A DNA stretch of 64,000 bases. Origin: Verrucomicrobiaceae bacterium (GTDB taxonomy: Bacteria; Verrucomicrobiota; Verrucomicrobiia; Verrucomicrobiales; Verrucomicrobiaceae). Position numbers and translations under genes: made by a program. The DNA lies in assembly GCA_016713245.1 (NCBI GenBank), contig JADJPM010000001.1, positions 124,001 through 188,000 on the forward strand, written 5' to 3'. Every line of letters begins with the position of its first letter. Position 1 is the first letter of the stretch. Below are positions 17,397 to 26,123 of this stretch, piece after piece. The notes beneath the pieces were generated by a model. That model saw only the letters and a list, made by a program, of their open reading frames with translations, searched no databases and was not told where the DNA came from.

Positions 17397-18086
17397 TTAG
17401 GCCGGGCGCCTTGCCACCATGTTCAGGTGTCGTCCCAGCAGCGCAGCATCGCTCGCGCAGACGCCCCAGAATTCACGTTCCTCCGGGGTGCGTGCTTTGC
17501 GCTGTTTCCCACGGCAGTAGATCCGCGCTGGCCACACAAGCAGCCTTTCGTGCAGATGCTTGCCAGTGAGCGCGGGTTCAGGCAGCAGTTCGATGCGGTC
17601 AAAACCTGCCAGCTTCAGGTATGTCCAGAGTTGGGGATAGCTCCATGGGGTGATATGCATGTGCGTTCCCGGCACCACCTTTCCGGCCAGTGGAGGGAAA
17701 GACGGGAAAAAGCCTCGCGCCAGATACTGGAGCCGCGCCTGAGGATACCAGACGCTCGGCGTGGTGACGGCGACGATGCCGCCGGGTTTCGTATGAGTAA
17801 ACGCGTCGCGCAGCAGCAACAGGGGATTGCCCACATGTTCCAGTCCCTCGCAGATGGCCACGAGGTCGTACTCACCGGCATCTGCCGGCAGACCGCGATC
17901 AAGGTCGTGCCGCCAGAACTGGCGGTAACCTGGCTGGGTTTCCTCATACAAATCCACTCCGTCGATCACCACTTGAGGGCCGAGGGCACGGCCGAGCCAT
18001 CCGCCACCGCTGGGCGCATCAAGGACGGACTGGACAGGTTTCCCGGCGAGCCAGGTGGTGAGAATGTCTTTGGAGCTTTGTTGCAT
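17397..18086 (-). CDS. Class I SAM-dependent methyltransferase
   Basis: 229 residues. Motif I is degenerate but recognisable (VLDAPSGGGWLGRAL), followed by VDLYE for the adenosine-binding acidic residue. EYDLVAICEGLEHVGNPLLLL is the typical motif of Methyltransf_23 proteins, and KPGGIVAVTTPS the motif after it. The substrate is unknown; the class often modifies sugars, quinones or lipids. Downstream of the topoisomerase gene on the same strand with a 30-bp gap, so co-transcription is likely. Confidence 0.85.
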   Translation of the reverse strand: MQQSSKDILTTWLAGKPVQSVLDAPSGGGWLGRALGPQVVIDGVDLYEETQPGYRQFWRHDLDRGLPADAGEYDLVAICEGLEHVGNPLLLLRDAFTHTKPGGIVAVTTPSVWYPQARLQYLARGFFPSFPPLAGKVVPGTHMHITPWSYPQLWTYLKLAGFDRIELLPEPALTGKHLHERLLVWPARIYCRGKQRKARTPEEREFWGVCASDAALLGRHLNMVARRPA

Positions 18087-18116
18087 GTGAGGTGAGGTCG
18101 CTTGAATCAGCAGGCA

Positions 18117-20147
18117 TCATGCCTGCTCGCCCGCCTTCGGCTCGCGGACGACGCGATCGACGCTGTGCTTCGTGATGATGTTCCCCAAGGAATCGCGGCC
18201 TTTGATCGCGATGGAGTTGAAGGGGAATTTGATCGTCAGATTGCGCAGGTAGAGCGCGGGCTTCAGGTGGACCACGGCGGCGAAGGCATTGCTCTCCTCC
18301 TCCGTCTCGTGGCGGATGAAATAGAGCACCGAGGAGCCGGGCGTGCCCTTCGTGAGGACGTATTCCTTGTCACGCGTGATGCCGCCGATGCGGAAGCGCT
18401 TCGCCATGACGTTGCCCTGGCGGCCATCGCGATACACGAAGCTATACACGGCTTGATCGTCCTTCTTGAAGAGGTTCACATAGAGCGGGTTCTTGCCCAC
18501 GAAGAACTTTTCCCCGGCCTTCGTCACGGTCATGGTGCCATCTTTGGTGAAGAAGATCACGTCATCCAGCGGCGAGCACTTGCAGATCGGGTCACCCTCA
18601 CGCTTCAGGCCCGTGCCGGCAAAGCCGTCCTTGGCGTTGAGGTAAAGCGTCTCGTTCTGCATAATCACCTCAGCGGCGGCCACGCGTTCCAAGGTGCCGG
18701 CGATGACCGTTTTGCGCTCGCGACCCACGCCATAGGTCTTCTTGAGGCGCTCAAAGTGGGCGATGGTGTACTTCGTGAGCTGCTTGAGGTTCTTCTGCAC
18801 GCCCTCGATGTCGTCTTCCAGCTTCTTGATGTATTCATCGGCCTCGAAGCTGTTGAACTTCGAGATGCGCTTGATCTTGATCTCCGTGAGGCGGGCCACG
18901 TCTTCGTCTGTCACCTGGCGTTTCAGCACGCTGAGGAAAGGTTTCAGGCCTTTCCAGATCGCCGCCATCACGGCGTCCCAAGTCTCGCACTCCTCGATTT
19001 TGCGGTAGATGCGGTTCTCGATGAAAATCTTCTCCAGCGAGCTGAAGTGCCATTTTTCCTCTAACTCGCCCAATTGAATCTCCAACTCCATGCCGAGCAG
19101 TTTCTTCGCATGCTCGGCGCTGGCTTTGAGAAGCTCCGTCACCCCCACAAAGCGTGGTTTGTCTTCGAAGATCACCACCGCATTCGGCGAGAGGCTGATT
19201 TCGCAATCGGTAAAGGCATACAGCGCCTGGATCGTCTGGTCAGGATCGGCTCCAGCGGGCAATTGGATCACCAGCTCGACGAATTCCGCTGTGTTGTCGT
19301 CCACGCGGGCGATCTTGATCTTCCCTTTGTCGTTCGCCGCCACGATGCTGTCCTGCAAGCCGCCCGTCGTCGTGCCAAACGGGATCTGCGTGATCACCAG
19401 CGTGTTCTTCTTCTGCCCCTGCTCGATCTTCGCCCGCACACGCACGCGACCGCCGCGCTGGCCGTCATTGTAGTCCGTGGCGTCCATGAAGCCACCCGTG
19501 GCAAAATCCGGCAGCAGCTTGAAGGGCTCCCCGCGCAGCGTCGCCACGCAGGCATCGCACAACTCGATGAAATTGTGTGGCAGAATGCGGCAGGAAAGCC
19601 CCACCGCGATGCCTTCCACGCCCTGCGCCAGCAGCAGCGGGAATTTCACCGGCAGCGTCACCGGCTCCTTGTTGCGGCCGTCGTAGCTCGACGACCATTC
19701 CGTGACCTTCGGGCTGTAAACCACATCCAGCGCGAATTTCGACAGGCGAGCCTCAATGTATCGCGGCGCGGCCGCGTTATCGCCCGTCAGCGTGTTGCCC
19801 CAGTTCCCCTGGGTGTCGATCAGCAGCTCCTTCTGGCCCAGCTGCACCATCGCATCGCCGATGGAGGCATCGCCATGCGGGTGATACTTCATCGTGTTCC
19901 CCACCACGTTCGCCACCTTGTTGTAGCGACCGTCCTCCAGCTCGTGAAGGGAGTGCAGGATGCGGCGCTGCACCGGCTTCAGGCCGTCATGGATGTGCGG
20001 CACCGCACGCTCCAGGATCACATAGCTGGCGTAGTCGAGGAACCAGTCCCCGTAGAGATCGTCCACGGGCTTGTGCTCCACCGGCGCGGCGGAGGGCAGG
20101 ATCGGAGAATGAGCGTCAGTCGGCTTGGAGGAAGATTTTTTGGCCAC
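18117..20147 (-). CDS. parC: DNA topoisomerase IV subunit A
   Basis: 676 residues from a GTG at 20147. The N-terminal winged-helix core contains VPHIHDGLKPVQRRIL and the nucleophilic Tyr in APRYIEARLS, which forms the covalent DNA link. The C-terminal part (about 490 onward) has the divergent beta-pinwheel repeats of Bacteroidetes/Verrucomicrobial ParC rather than the GyrA-box of gyrase. An open frame continues up to 20285 (ATG at 20276). The extra stretch reads as low-complexity sequence with Pro and Arg and lies in repeat-like non-coding DNA, so the later start is preferred. The partner parE is not in the window. Quinolone-determining residues show GDAS at the usual loop (HGDASIGDAM). Confidence 0.92.
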   Translation of the reverse strand: MAKKSSSKPTDAHSPILPSAAPVEHKPVDDLYGDWFLDYASYVILERAVPHIHDGLKPVQRRILHSLHELEDGRYNKVANVVGNTMKYHPHGDASIGDAMVQLGQKELLIDTQGNWGNTLTGDNAAAPRYIEARLSKFALDVVYSPKVTEWSSSYDGRNKEPVTLPVKFPLLLAQGVEGIAVGLSCRILPHNFIELCDACVATLRGEPFKLLPDFATGGFMDATDYNDGQRGGRVRVRAKIEQGQKKNTLVITQIPFGTTTGGLQDSIVAANDKGKIKIARVDDNTAEFVELVIQLPAGADPDQTIQALYAFTDCEISLSPNAVVIFEDKPRFVGVTELLKASAEHAKKLLGMELEIQLGELEEKWHFSSLEKIFIENRIYRKIEECETWDAVMAAIWKGLKPFLSVLKRQVTDEDVARLTEIKIKRISKFNSFEADEYIKKLEDDIEGVQKNLKQLTKYTIAHFERLKKTYGVGRERKTVIAGTLERVAAAEVIMQNETLYLNAKDGFAGTGLKREGDPICKCSPLDDVIFFTKDGTMTVTKAGEKFFVGKNPLYVNLFKKDDQAVYSFVYRDGRQGNVMAKRFRIGGITRDKEYVLTKGTPGSSVLYFIRHETEEESNAFAAVVHLKPALYLRNLTIKFPFNSIAIKGRDSLGNIITKHSVDRVVREPKAGEQA

Positions 20148-20356
20148 GGGCAGGAAGGCGGAAAGCTGAGGGCTAAGTGCAAAAGGGTTGGGGAGGCGCT
20201 TATTAGGAACTCCGGGGCCGCTTCGCAAACCGAAAATCCGAGGTGGGGAGGATGGTGCTGGGGGCTGCGCACCCATTTTCGCCAATGAATCATGGCTTCA
20301 TCCTCCACCTACGCCGCTTGACCTCCGACCGCTTCCTCACCTAAAAAGGCTGACGC
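20148..20356. other. Divergent intergenic region
   Basis: About 210 bp between the preferred parC start and the restriction enzyme gene. Rightward, TTGACC (20318-20323) and TAAAAA (20342-20347), 18 bp apart, could form a promoter starting transcription only a few bases before the ATG at 20357. The part from 20150 to 20280 resembles dispersed non-coding repeat text and contains no other recognisable signal. Confidence 0.4.
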
Positions 20357-23300
20357 ATGCCAGCCCCCCAACCCATCCTCGATCTTGTTGCCCGTTTTGG
20401 TGAGCACATCGACTCCTACAAGTCCGGCAGCTACAATGAAACCCAGCTCCGGCGGGACTTCCTTGATCCCTTCTTCAAGCTCCTCGGCTGGGACATCGAC
20501 AACACCGCAGGCTATGACGAAGCCTACCGGGACGTCATCCACGAGGATCAGGTGAAGGTCGGCGGCGCACTAAAAGCCCCAGACTACGGCTTTCGCATCG
20601 GCGGCACGCGGAAGTTCTTCCTGGAGGCGAAGAAGCCGAGCGTCCGCATCAAGGATGACATCTCGCCTGCCTACCAGCTCCGCCGTTATGCGTGGAGCGC
20701 AAAGTTGCCCCTCTCCATCCTCAGCGACTTCGAGGAGTTCGCTGTCTATGACACGCGGATCAAGCCGATGCCAAACGACCCCGCGTCAAAGGCCCGCATC
20801 TTTTACTGTCGCTTCGACGAGTACGCCGAGAAGTGGGACTTCATTAGCAGCACCTTTTCCAGAGAAGCCATCCTGAAGGGCAGTTTCGACAAATTCGCCG
20901 CCGCGAACAAGGGCAAGCGCGGCACGGCGGAGGTCGATGCCGACTTCCTCGAAACCATTGAGGGCTGGCGGGCCGATCTCGCGCGAAATCTTGCCCTGCG
21001 GAATCCTGATCTCACGCAGCGGGTCCTGAATTTCGCTGTCCAGCGCATCCTCGACCGCATCATCTTCCTCCGCATCTGCGAGGATCGCGGCATTGAAGAC
21101 TACGAGCGCCTGAAACGCGCCGCCGAGGCCAAGACTGTTTACCCCGAGCTGGTCAAACTGTTCCAGCAGGCCGATGACCGCTACAATTCCGGCCTGTTCC
21201 ACTTCCGCTCCGAAAAAGGCCGGAACGAGGAGCACGATACCCTCACGCCTCACCTCGTCATTGATGACAAGCTGCTCAAAGGCATCGTCACCAGCCTTTA
21301 TTACCCCGCCAGCCCTTATGAGTTCAGCGTGCTTAGCGCCGATATTCTTGGCCAAGTGTATGAGCAGTTCCTCGGCAAGGTTATTACCCTCACCACCGGC
21401 CACCGCGCTCAGGTGGAGGACAAGCCCGAGGTCAAAAAGGCTGGAGGCGTCTTCTATACGCCGACCTACATCGTCGATTACATCGTGCGGCAGGCCATCG
21501 GCCCGCTGGTGGAAGGCAAAACGCCGAAGCAGATCGAAAAGCTCACCGTGCTCGATCCAGCCTGCGGCTCCGGTTCCTTCCTCATCGGTGCCTATCAGTT
21601 CCTGCTCGATTGGTATCACCACTTTTACGCCAGCCACGACCCGGAAAGTCATGCCAAGGGGAAGAACCCCAAGCTCGTCGCCGCGAGTGGTGGCGGCTGG
21701 GCGCTCACCACGAATGAGCGCAAGCGCATCCTCCTCGCCCACATCTACGGCGTCGATATCGACTCTCAGGCAGTCGAGGTGACAAAGCTCTCCCTGCTTC
21801 TCAAGGTGCTCGAAGGCGAAACCGCGCAGACCGTGCAGCGCGAGCTCATCCACGAGCGCGTCCTCCCCGACCTCGGCGACAACATCAAGTGCGGCAACTC
21901 GCTCATCGGGTCCGACTTCTACGCCCAGTCCGGCCTGCCCGAAATGGACACCGAGGCCCACCTGCGCATCAACGTTTTCGATTGGGATGGCAAAGACGGC
22001 TTCCCTGAAATCATGAAACGCGGCGGCTTTGATGCGGTGGTAGGTAATCCGCCGTATGTCGACATCAAGGGGATGCCTGAAGCTGAAGTCCGATACTTGT
22101 TCAAGACTTATCCGTGCGCCAATAATCGGATCAATTTGTTTGCGGTGTTTATTGAACGAACGCTCGACCTATGCACAAAAAAAGCGTTTAGACATTCATT
22201 GATCGTGCCGACTGCGCTTTTGATTCAAGACTCGTATCAAGCGTTACGAAATCATATCACAAGCCAATTCCACATACGATCAGTTGTACGTTTGCCGAAT
22301 GAATCGTTCGGAGCTTCTGCTGGCGCGGTTAAAGTGGATACAGCCATCTTCGTTTTTGAGCCGTCCACAAAGGAACAGACTGAAATCGAGGTCATCAGCT
22401 ATTCGGGATATGACCGGATTTCAAAAATTGATCCATTAACTGCGCACATTGTGACCCGGATTCCACATGCCCAGTGGGCTTCTGCGGCAGATAATGTTTG
22501 GGCGCTAAACGTCGGCGCCGCAGAGGATAAACTAATACGACGAATCGAGAATGGAGCGGTGCCTCTCGAGGAATGTGCCGAGTTTTGTCTCGGACTTACC
22601 CCATACGATAAATATAAAGGCCACACCCCAGACCAGATTAAACAACGAGTTTTTCACGCCGAGAGTCAGAAGGATGAGACCTTTAAACCCCTCCTTGCTG
22701 GAAATGACGTTGGAAGATATGAAGTCCACTGGAACGGTAAAGAATGGATAAGCTATGGGGCATGGCTTGGAGCGCCGCGCGAACAAAGATTCTTCACTCA
22801 AAAACGGATATTGGTGAAGCAGATCATTGATTGGACCAGCAAGCGCATCTGGGCGGCAATCACTGACCAAGAACTCTACAATGCTCAGAATGCATTCAAT
22901 TTGCTTCCACGGCCTGGAGTATCCCTTTTATTCCTTCTGGGCATCATCAACAGCAAGCTCATCACGCTGTATCATCGAAAGAAGTTCTTGGATGAGTTCA
23001 AGATGCGTTTTCAGAAGATCCTGATCAAGGATGCCAAGAGATTTCCGATTCGCATCGTCTCCCTCGCTAACAAAGCCGACCAAGCCTCGCACGACCGCAT
23101 CGTGAAGCTGGTGGACCACATGCTACGGCTGCACCGTGACCGCGCATCCGCAAAGACACCCCACGAACAAACAGTGCTGGAACGGCAGATCGCCGCAACG
23201 GACAATCAGATCGATCAGGAGGTTTATACCCTCTACGGCCTGACTCAGGAAGAGATCGAACTCGTGGAAGGCCGTCTCACCGAGCAGGCCGAGCCCGTTG

Positions 23301-23428
23301 CCCAATCGAAAGATTCTGAGGCCATCAGTGTGCTGGATGCCAAAGTCGAGTATCCCCACAAGGGCGGCTACTCCGGCCACATGGTCTTTCGTGAGGACGC
23401 GGTGGAATACAAAACCAAGCCTTCGTAA
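20357..23428 (+). CDS. Single-chain type IIG-like restriction-modification enzyme
   Basis: 1,023 residues. An N-terminal nuclease domain of the HsdR-N/PD-(D/E)xK type is visible: Pro75-Asp76 and Glu90-Ala-Lys92 in FFLEAKKP. A helical linker leads to an N6-adenine methyltransferase domain with motif I DPACGSGSFL (from residue 400) and catalytic motif IV NPPY (from residue 564). A TaqI-like target-recognition region and helical C terminus follow. All parts needed to cut and methylate DNA are in one chain, as in Eco57I/MmeI-class enzymes. No separate specificity or nuclease gene lies nearby. From about 22060 to 22990 the DNA is clearly AT-richer with different codon use, coinciding with the recognition domain. 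Confidence 0.9.
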   Translation: MPAPQPILDLVARFGEHIDSYKSGSYNETQLRRDFLDPFFKLLGWDIDNTAGYDEAYRDVIHEDQVKVGGALKAPDYGFRIGGTRKFFLEAKKPSVRIKDDISPAYQLRRYAWSAKLPLSILSDFEEFAVYDTRIKPMPNDPASKARIFYCRFDEYAEKWDFISSTFSREAILKGSFDKFAAANKGKRGTAEVDADFLETIEGWRADLARNLALRNPDLTQRVLNFAVQRILDRIIFLRICEDRGIEDYERLKRAAEAKTVYPELVKLFQQADDRYNSGLFHFRSEKGRNEEHDTLTPHLVIDDKLLKGIVTSLYYPASPYEFSVLSADILGQVYEQFLGKVITLTTGHRAQVEDKPEVKKAGGVFYTPTYIVDYIVRQAIGPLVEGKTPKQIEKLTVLDPACGSGSFLIGAYQFLLDWYHHFYASHDPESHAKGKNPKLVAASGGGWALTTNERKRILLAHIYGVDIDSQAVEVTKLSLLLKVLEGETAQTVQRELIHERVLPDLGDNIKCGNSLIGSDFYAQSGLPEMDTEAHLRINVFDWDGKDGFPEIMKRGGFDAVVGNPPYVDIKGMPEAEVRYLFKTYPCANNRINLFAVFIERTLDLCTKKAFRHSLIVPTALLIQDSYQALRNHITSQFHIRSVVRLPNESFGASAGAVKVDTAIFVFEPSTKEQTEIEVISYSGYDRISKIDPLTAHIVTRIPHAQWASAADNVWALNVGAAEDKLIRRIENGAVPLEECAEFCLGLTPYDKYKGHTPDQIKQRVFHAESQKDETFKPLLAGNDVGRYEVHWNGKEWISYGAWLGAPREQRFFTQKRILVKQIIDWTSKRIWAAITDQELYNAQNAFNLLPRPGVSLLFLLGIINSKLITLYHRKKFLDEFKMRFQKILIKDAKRFPIRIVSLANKADQASHDRIVKLVDHMLRLHRDRASAKTPHEQTVLERQIAATDNQIDQEVYTLYGLTQEEIELVEGRLTEQAEPVAQSKDSEAISVLDAKVEYPHKGGYSGHMVFREDAVEYKTKPS

Positions 23429-23441
23429 ACTCCAAAACCGC

Positions 23442-23801
23442 ATGCTCGGATGGTCCATCCACGTGTTTCCTGCCAATGCCTCGGGTCGTCATGACTCGCC
23501 GGATCTCGTTTGTTCCTGGCAGACCGGTCTGGGCGACACGGACTGGCTTACTCTCATGGTCAAGAAGCGCCGGGCGCTGATGGTGCACGCGGGCGGCTAT
23601 CCCTGCGCCTATGTCATGTGCTGGGATGATCTGCTGCCTGAGCTGCTGCAACAGCCGAAGCCTTACCAAGGCCCCACGGTCATCGGAGAGGACTATCTGA
23701 TGGAACAGGGCTGGTGGCAGGGCAAAAAGGTAAACCCGGAGGCCCTCATGCGCTGCAAACCGGATACCATCATGCAGGTGAACGCCTGGGATCAGAGCTA
23801 A
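23442..23801 (+). CDS. Unrecognised 119-aa protein linked to the restriction gene
   Basis: 119 residues from the ATG at 23442, 13 bp after the restriction enzyme stop and on the same strand, so the two are probably co-transcribed. The protein has many Trp residues and no membrane segment or signal: MLGWSIHVFPANASGRHD at the start, TGLGDTDWLTLMVKKRRA in the middle, and a DYLMEQGWWQGKKVNPEA segment near the end. I do not recognise a family. Its position suggests an accessory or anti-restriction role, but that is inference. Confidence 0.65.
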   Translation: MLGWSIHVFPANASGRHDSPDLVCSWQTGLGDTDWLTLMVKKRRALMVHAGGYPCAYVMCWDDLLPELLQQPKPYQGPTVIGEDYLMEQGWWQGKKVNPEALMRCKPDTIMQVNAWDQS

Positions 23802-23851
23802 ATGAAGACACGGCATCGGCCTTCTTGTCCTCAGGCTTCTTAAAGAAAGTG

Positions 23852-23872
23852 GCACAGGATTGCATCCTGTGC
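23852..23872. repeat. Perfect 21-bp palindrome after the restriction locus
   Basis: GCACAGGAT-TGC-ATCCTGTGC: 9-bp arms and a 3-nt loop. It is preceded by GAAAGTG, the same lead-in as the element at 9423, and both share the ACAGG core. It lies between convergent genes (the 119-aa gene and lspA). The rest of the gap, 23880-23970, is AT-rich with no recognised feature. Confidence 0.8.
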
Positions 23873-23970
23873 GGCTGACGGGGAATTGTGTGTGCTGAAT
23901 TCATATGAATTAGAACTCATATGTTAGCAAAACTAGCCGCCTAGGAGCTGACTCATGTAATATTCTCTAG

Positions 23971-24519
23971 CTACGCCTTCTTCTCCTCCGACTTCTCAAA
24001 GAAGGTGCTCACGGCCAGCAGGATAGCGGCGCAGACGACGCAGGAGTCGGCGACGTTGAAGGAGGGCCAGGGGTTGAAGGGGGGGAAGCCGAAGTCGAAG
24101 CGGAGGAAATCGACGACGTAGCCGTCGAAGAAGGTGCCGTTGAAGAGCTTGCCGGTGGCGTGCTCGCGGAAGAGGCGGTCGGTGAGATTGCCAAAGATGC
24201 CGCTGACGAGCAGGGCGACGGCGAGGCGGCTCATCCAACCGGGAAAGGCACCTTTGCGATGCAGCACGATGATGAAGGCCAGCGCGGCGAGCGAGACGAA
24301 GGTGAAGGCGTAGTTCGCATACGCGGTGCCGTTGAACATGCCGAAGGCCACGCCGGTGTTCGCCGCATGATGCAGCCAGAAGATGCCGGGGATGATCTCC
24401 CGCTCGACGCCATAGCCCGCCGGATCAAACGGCGAGGGAAAATTCGCGACGATCCAGCTCTTCGTGACCTGGTCGGCGATGAAGAGCGGGAGACTGAGGA
24501 GCAAAAGCAGACGGAGCAT
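23971..24519 (-). CDS. lspA: Lipoprotein signal peptidase (signal peptidase II)
   Basis: 182 residues from the ATG at 24519, where a hydrophobic first helix begins (MLRLLLLLSLPLF). Four membrane helices are present. The two catalytic Asp residues sit in the family motifs: GNLTDRL in the region after the third helix, and FNVADSC before the fourth. The enzyme cleaves signal peptides of lipoproteins before the lipidated Cys, so it would process the lipoproteins encoded elsewhere in this window. The open frame extends upstream through a hairpin repeat, which is not part of the gene. Confidence 0.93.
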   Translation of the reverse strand: MLRLLLLLSLPLFIADQVTKSWIVANFPSPFDPAGYGVEREIIPGIFWLHHAANTGVAFGMFNGTAYANYAFTFVSLAALAFIIVLHRKGAFPGWMSRLAVALLVSGIFGNLTDRLFREHATGKLFNGTFFDGYVVDFLRFDFGFPPFNPWPSFNVADSCVVCAAILLAVSTFFEKSEEKKA

Positions 24520-24554
24520 GGAGAGAATGGAAAGGTGGCGATTAGGACGCTCGA

Positions 24555-24647
24555 TTTTGCCGCAGAGGGGCGGAGGAGCAGAGGGGCAGAGTTTTGATGT
24601 GATCAAATGCTTTGCGCCCTCTGCCTCTTTGCTCCTCTGCGGCAAAA
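24555..24647. repeat. Large imperfect inverted repeat upstream of lspA
   Basis: The arm 24555-24592 (beginning TTTTGCCGCAGAGG) is mirrored by 24617-24647 (ending CCTCTGCGGCAAAA). The loop is about 25 bp and includes TGATGTGATCA. The 'GCAGAGG...GAGCAGAGG' words also recur directly. It lies 35 bp upstream of the lspA start and could fold in the leader RNA. Confidence 0.7.
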
Positions 24648-24726
24648 CCGGGAACCTGGCAGATGTTGCAGCACGAGTGGTAGCCACCCGGGCCCTGGAA
24701 GCGAGTAAAAGCTGGTGAAGGAAGCC

Positions 24727-26037
24727 TCACGCCGCATTCGCCCGCAGCACGCGGAGCATGTTCCCACCCAAAATCTGGCGGATCACCTCATCGCTGTGAC
24801 CGCGCATGACGAGGCCGAGGGTAAAGAGAGGCCAGTTGGACCAGGCGACGCTTTGCTCGGCCTCGATGGTGGTCTTGAAATCGTCTTTCGGCCAGAGGTG
24901 CTCCCATTTATCGGCGGGACCACCGGGCGCTTTGAGGAGCTTGGCGCGTTCTTCTTTGTCGAAACGGCTCGTGTAGGCCACATCGCAGCCGATGGCGGCA
25001 TGCTGAGGGCCGAACTTTTGGATGAGATGGTCGAGATGATCGAGCAGCGCGGTGATGTCGCCCTTGCCGCCAAGGAAGCGCGGGATGCAGCAGATGCCGA
25101 CGAGGCCGCCGGTGTCGCAGATGGCCTTGATGGTGTCGTCCGGCTTGCCACGGAAGTGCTCGTAAACGCCGCAGCAGGTCGTGTGACTGGCCACCATGGG
25201 CTTCGACGAAGCCTTGGCGGCATCGAAGGCCGTCTTCCAGCCGCTGTGCGCCACATCGGCGATGACACCGATCTTGTTCATCTCGGCAATGGCTGCCTTG
25301 CCGAAGTCGCTCAGGCCGCCGTCATGCGGCTCCCCTGCCCCGTCGCCGAGCGGATTGCGGCGGTTGTAGGTCACATGCATCATGCGCGTGCCCAGCTCGT
25401 GGAAGATGCGAATGAAGCGCAGCTCGTCCTTCACGCTTTCCCAGTCCTGCATGAGCGGCACGCCATTCGTGGTGAAGCAAAGGCCCACGTTCCCGGCCTT
25501 TTTGAGCGCCTCGATCTCGTCCGCCGTGGTCACTTTGGAAAGTGCGGGCTTCAGCGCATCGGTGGCCTTGGTAAAATGCGCGAGCCGTTTGATGAGGCGC
25601 ATCGGATCACTACCTTCCTCACCGGTGTTTTGGAAAATGCAGGTCACGCCAGCGGCGTGGAAGGCATCGAGAAATTCCTCTCGCTCCCGCTCGCTCGTCG
25701 CGTTGCGGTTCATGCTCATCGACTCCCGCAGGTCGCTGATCTCTGCCGCAGAGGCACCGCCTTGGATCGCCTCGTTCATCGCCTCCGCGTCAATGGCACA
25801 GCGCGGAGCAAAGCCATAGCTCTCAAACACCACCGAGCCAAAATGCAGCTCCCAGGCATGCTCGATCTGCGCCTGCGTGGGCTTCAGCAGATTCACGGCA
25901 ATCTCACGCGGCTTGTCGATGGCCGGATTCCCGGTGCGCCAGAGCTGTTTCACCTCCTGCGAACGCGCCTGAATGTGAAACGACGCCGCGAAGGCGGCAG
26001 GAACGGCTTGGATCAGGGAACGGCGGGAGAGAGGCAT
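24727..26037 (-). CDS. Membrane dipeptidase (peptidase family M19), exported
   Basis: 436 residues with an N-terminal SRR motif and hydrophobic stretch (MPLSRRSLIQAVPAAFAAS) suggesting Tat or Sec export. The M19 metal-dependent TIM barrel is recognisable: GVIADVAHSGW and MVASHTTC hold metal-binding His residues, and HAAIGCDVAY the Asp of the last strands. Family members cleave dipeptides, including some with a D-residue, and can act on peptidoglycan fragments. The first barrel strand usually has HxD near the N terminus; here that motif is not obvious, so activity is probable rather than certain. Divergent from the sigma factor gene. Confidence 0.85.
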   Translation of the reverse strand: MPLSRRSLIQAVPAAFAASFHIQARSQEVKQLWRTGNPAIDKPREIAVNLLKPTQAQIEHAWELHFGSVVFESYGFAPRCAIDAEAMNEAIQGGASAAEISDLRESMSMNRNATSEREREEFLDAFHAAGVTCIFQNTGEEGSDPMRLIKRLAHFTKATDALKPALSKVTTADEIEALKKAGNVGLCFTTNGVPLMQDWESVKDELRFIRIFHELGTRMMHVTYNRRNPLGDGAGEPHDGGLSDFGKAAIAEMNKIGVIADVAHSGWKTAFDAAKASSKPMVASHTTCCGVYEHFRGKPDDTIKAICDTGGLVGICCIPRFLGGKGDITALLDHLDHLIQKFGPQHAAIGCDVAYTSRFDKEERAKLLKAPGGPADKWEHLWPKDDFKTTIEAEQSVAWSNWPLFTLGLVMRGHSDEVIRQILGGNMLRVLRANAA

Positions 26038-26123
26038 GATGATCTTACGTTCGAGCGGGGGGCATTTCAGCAGCGGTGGTTACAAAGCTTGCGCTGCCAC
26101 CTTCGTCGCGTAGCTCTATATTC

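Noticed and set aside
20357..23801. Type I restriction system
   Set aside because: Nuclease, methylase and recognition parts are in one chain, and no separate HsdS or HsdR helicase gene is present.
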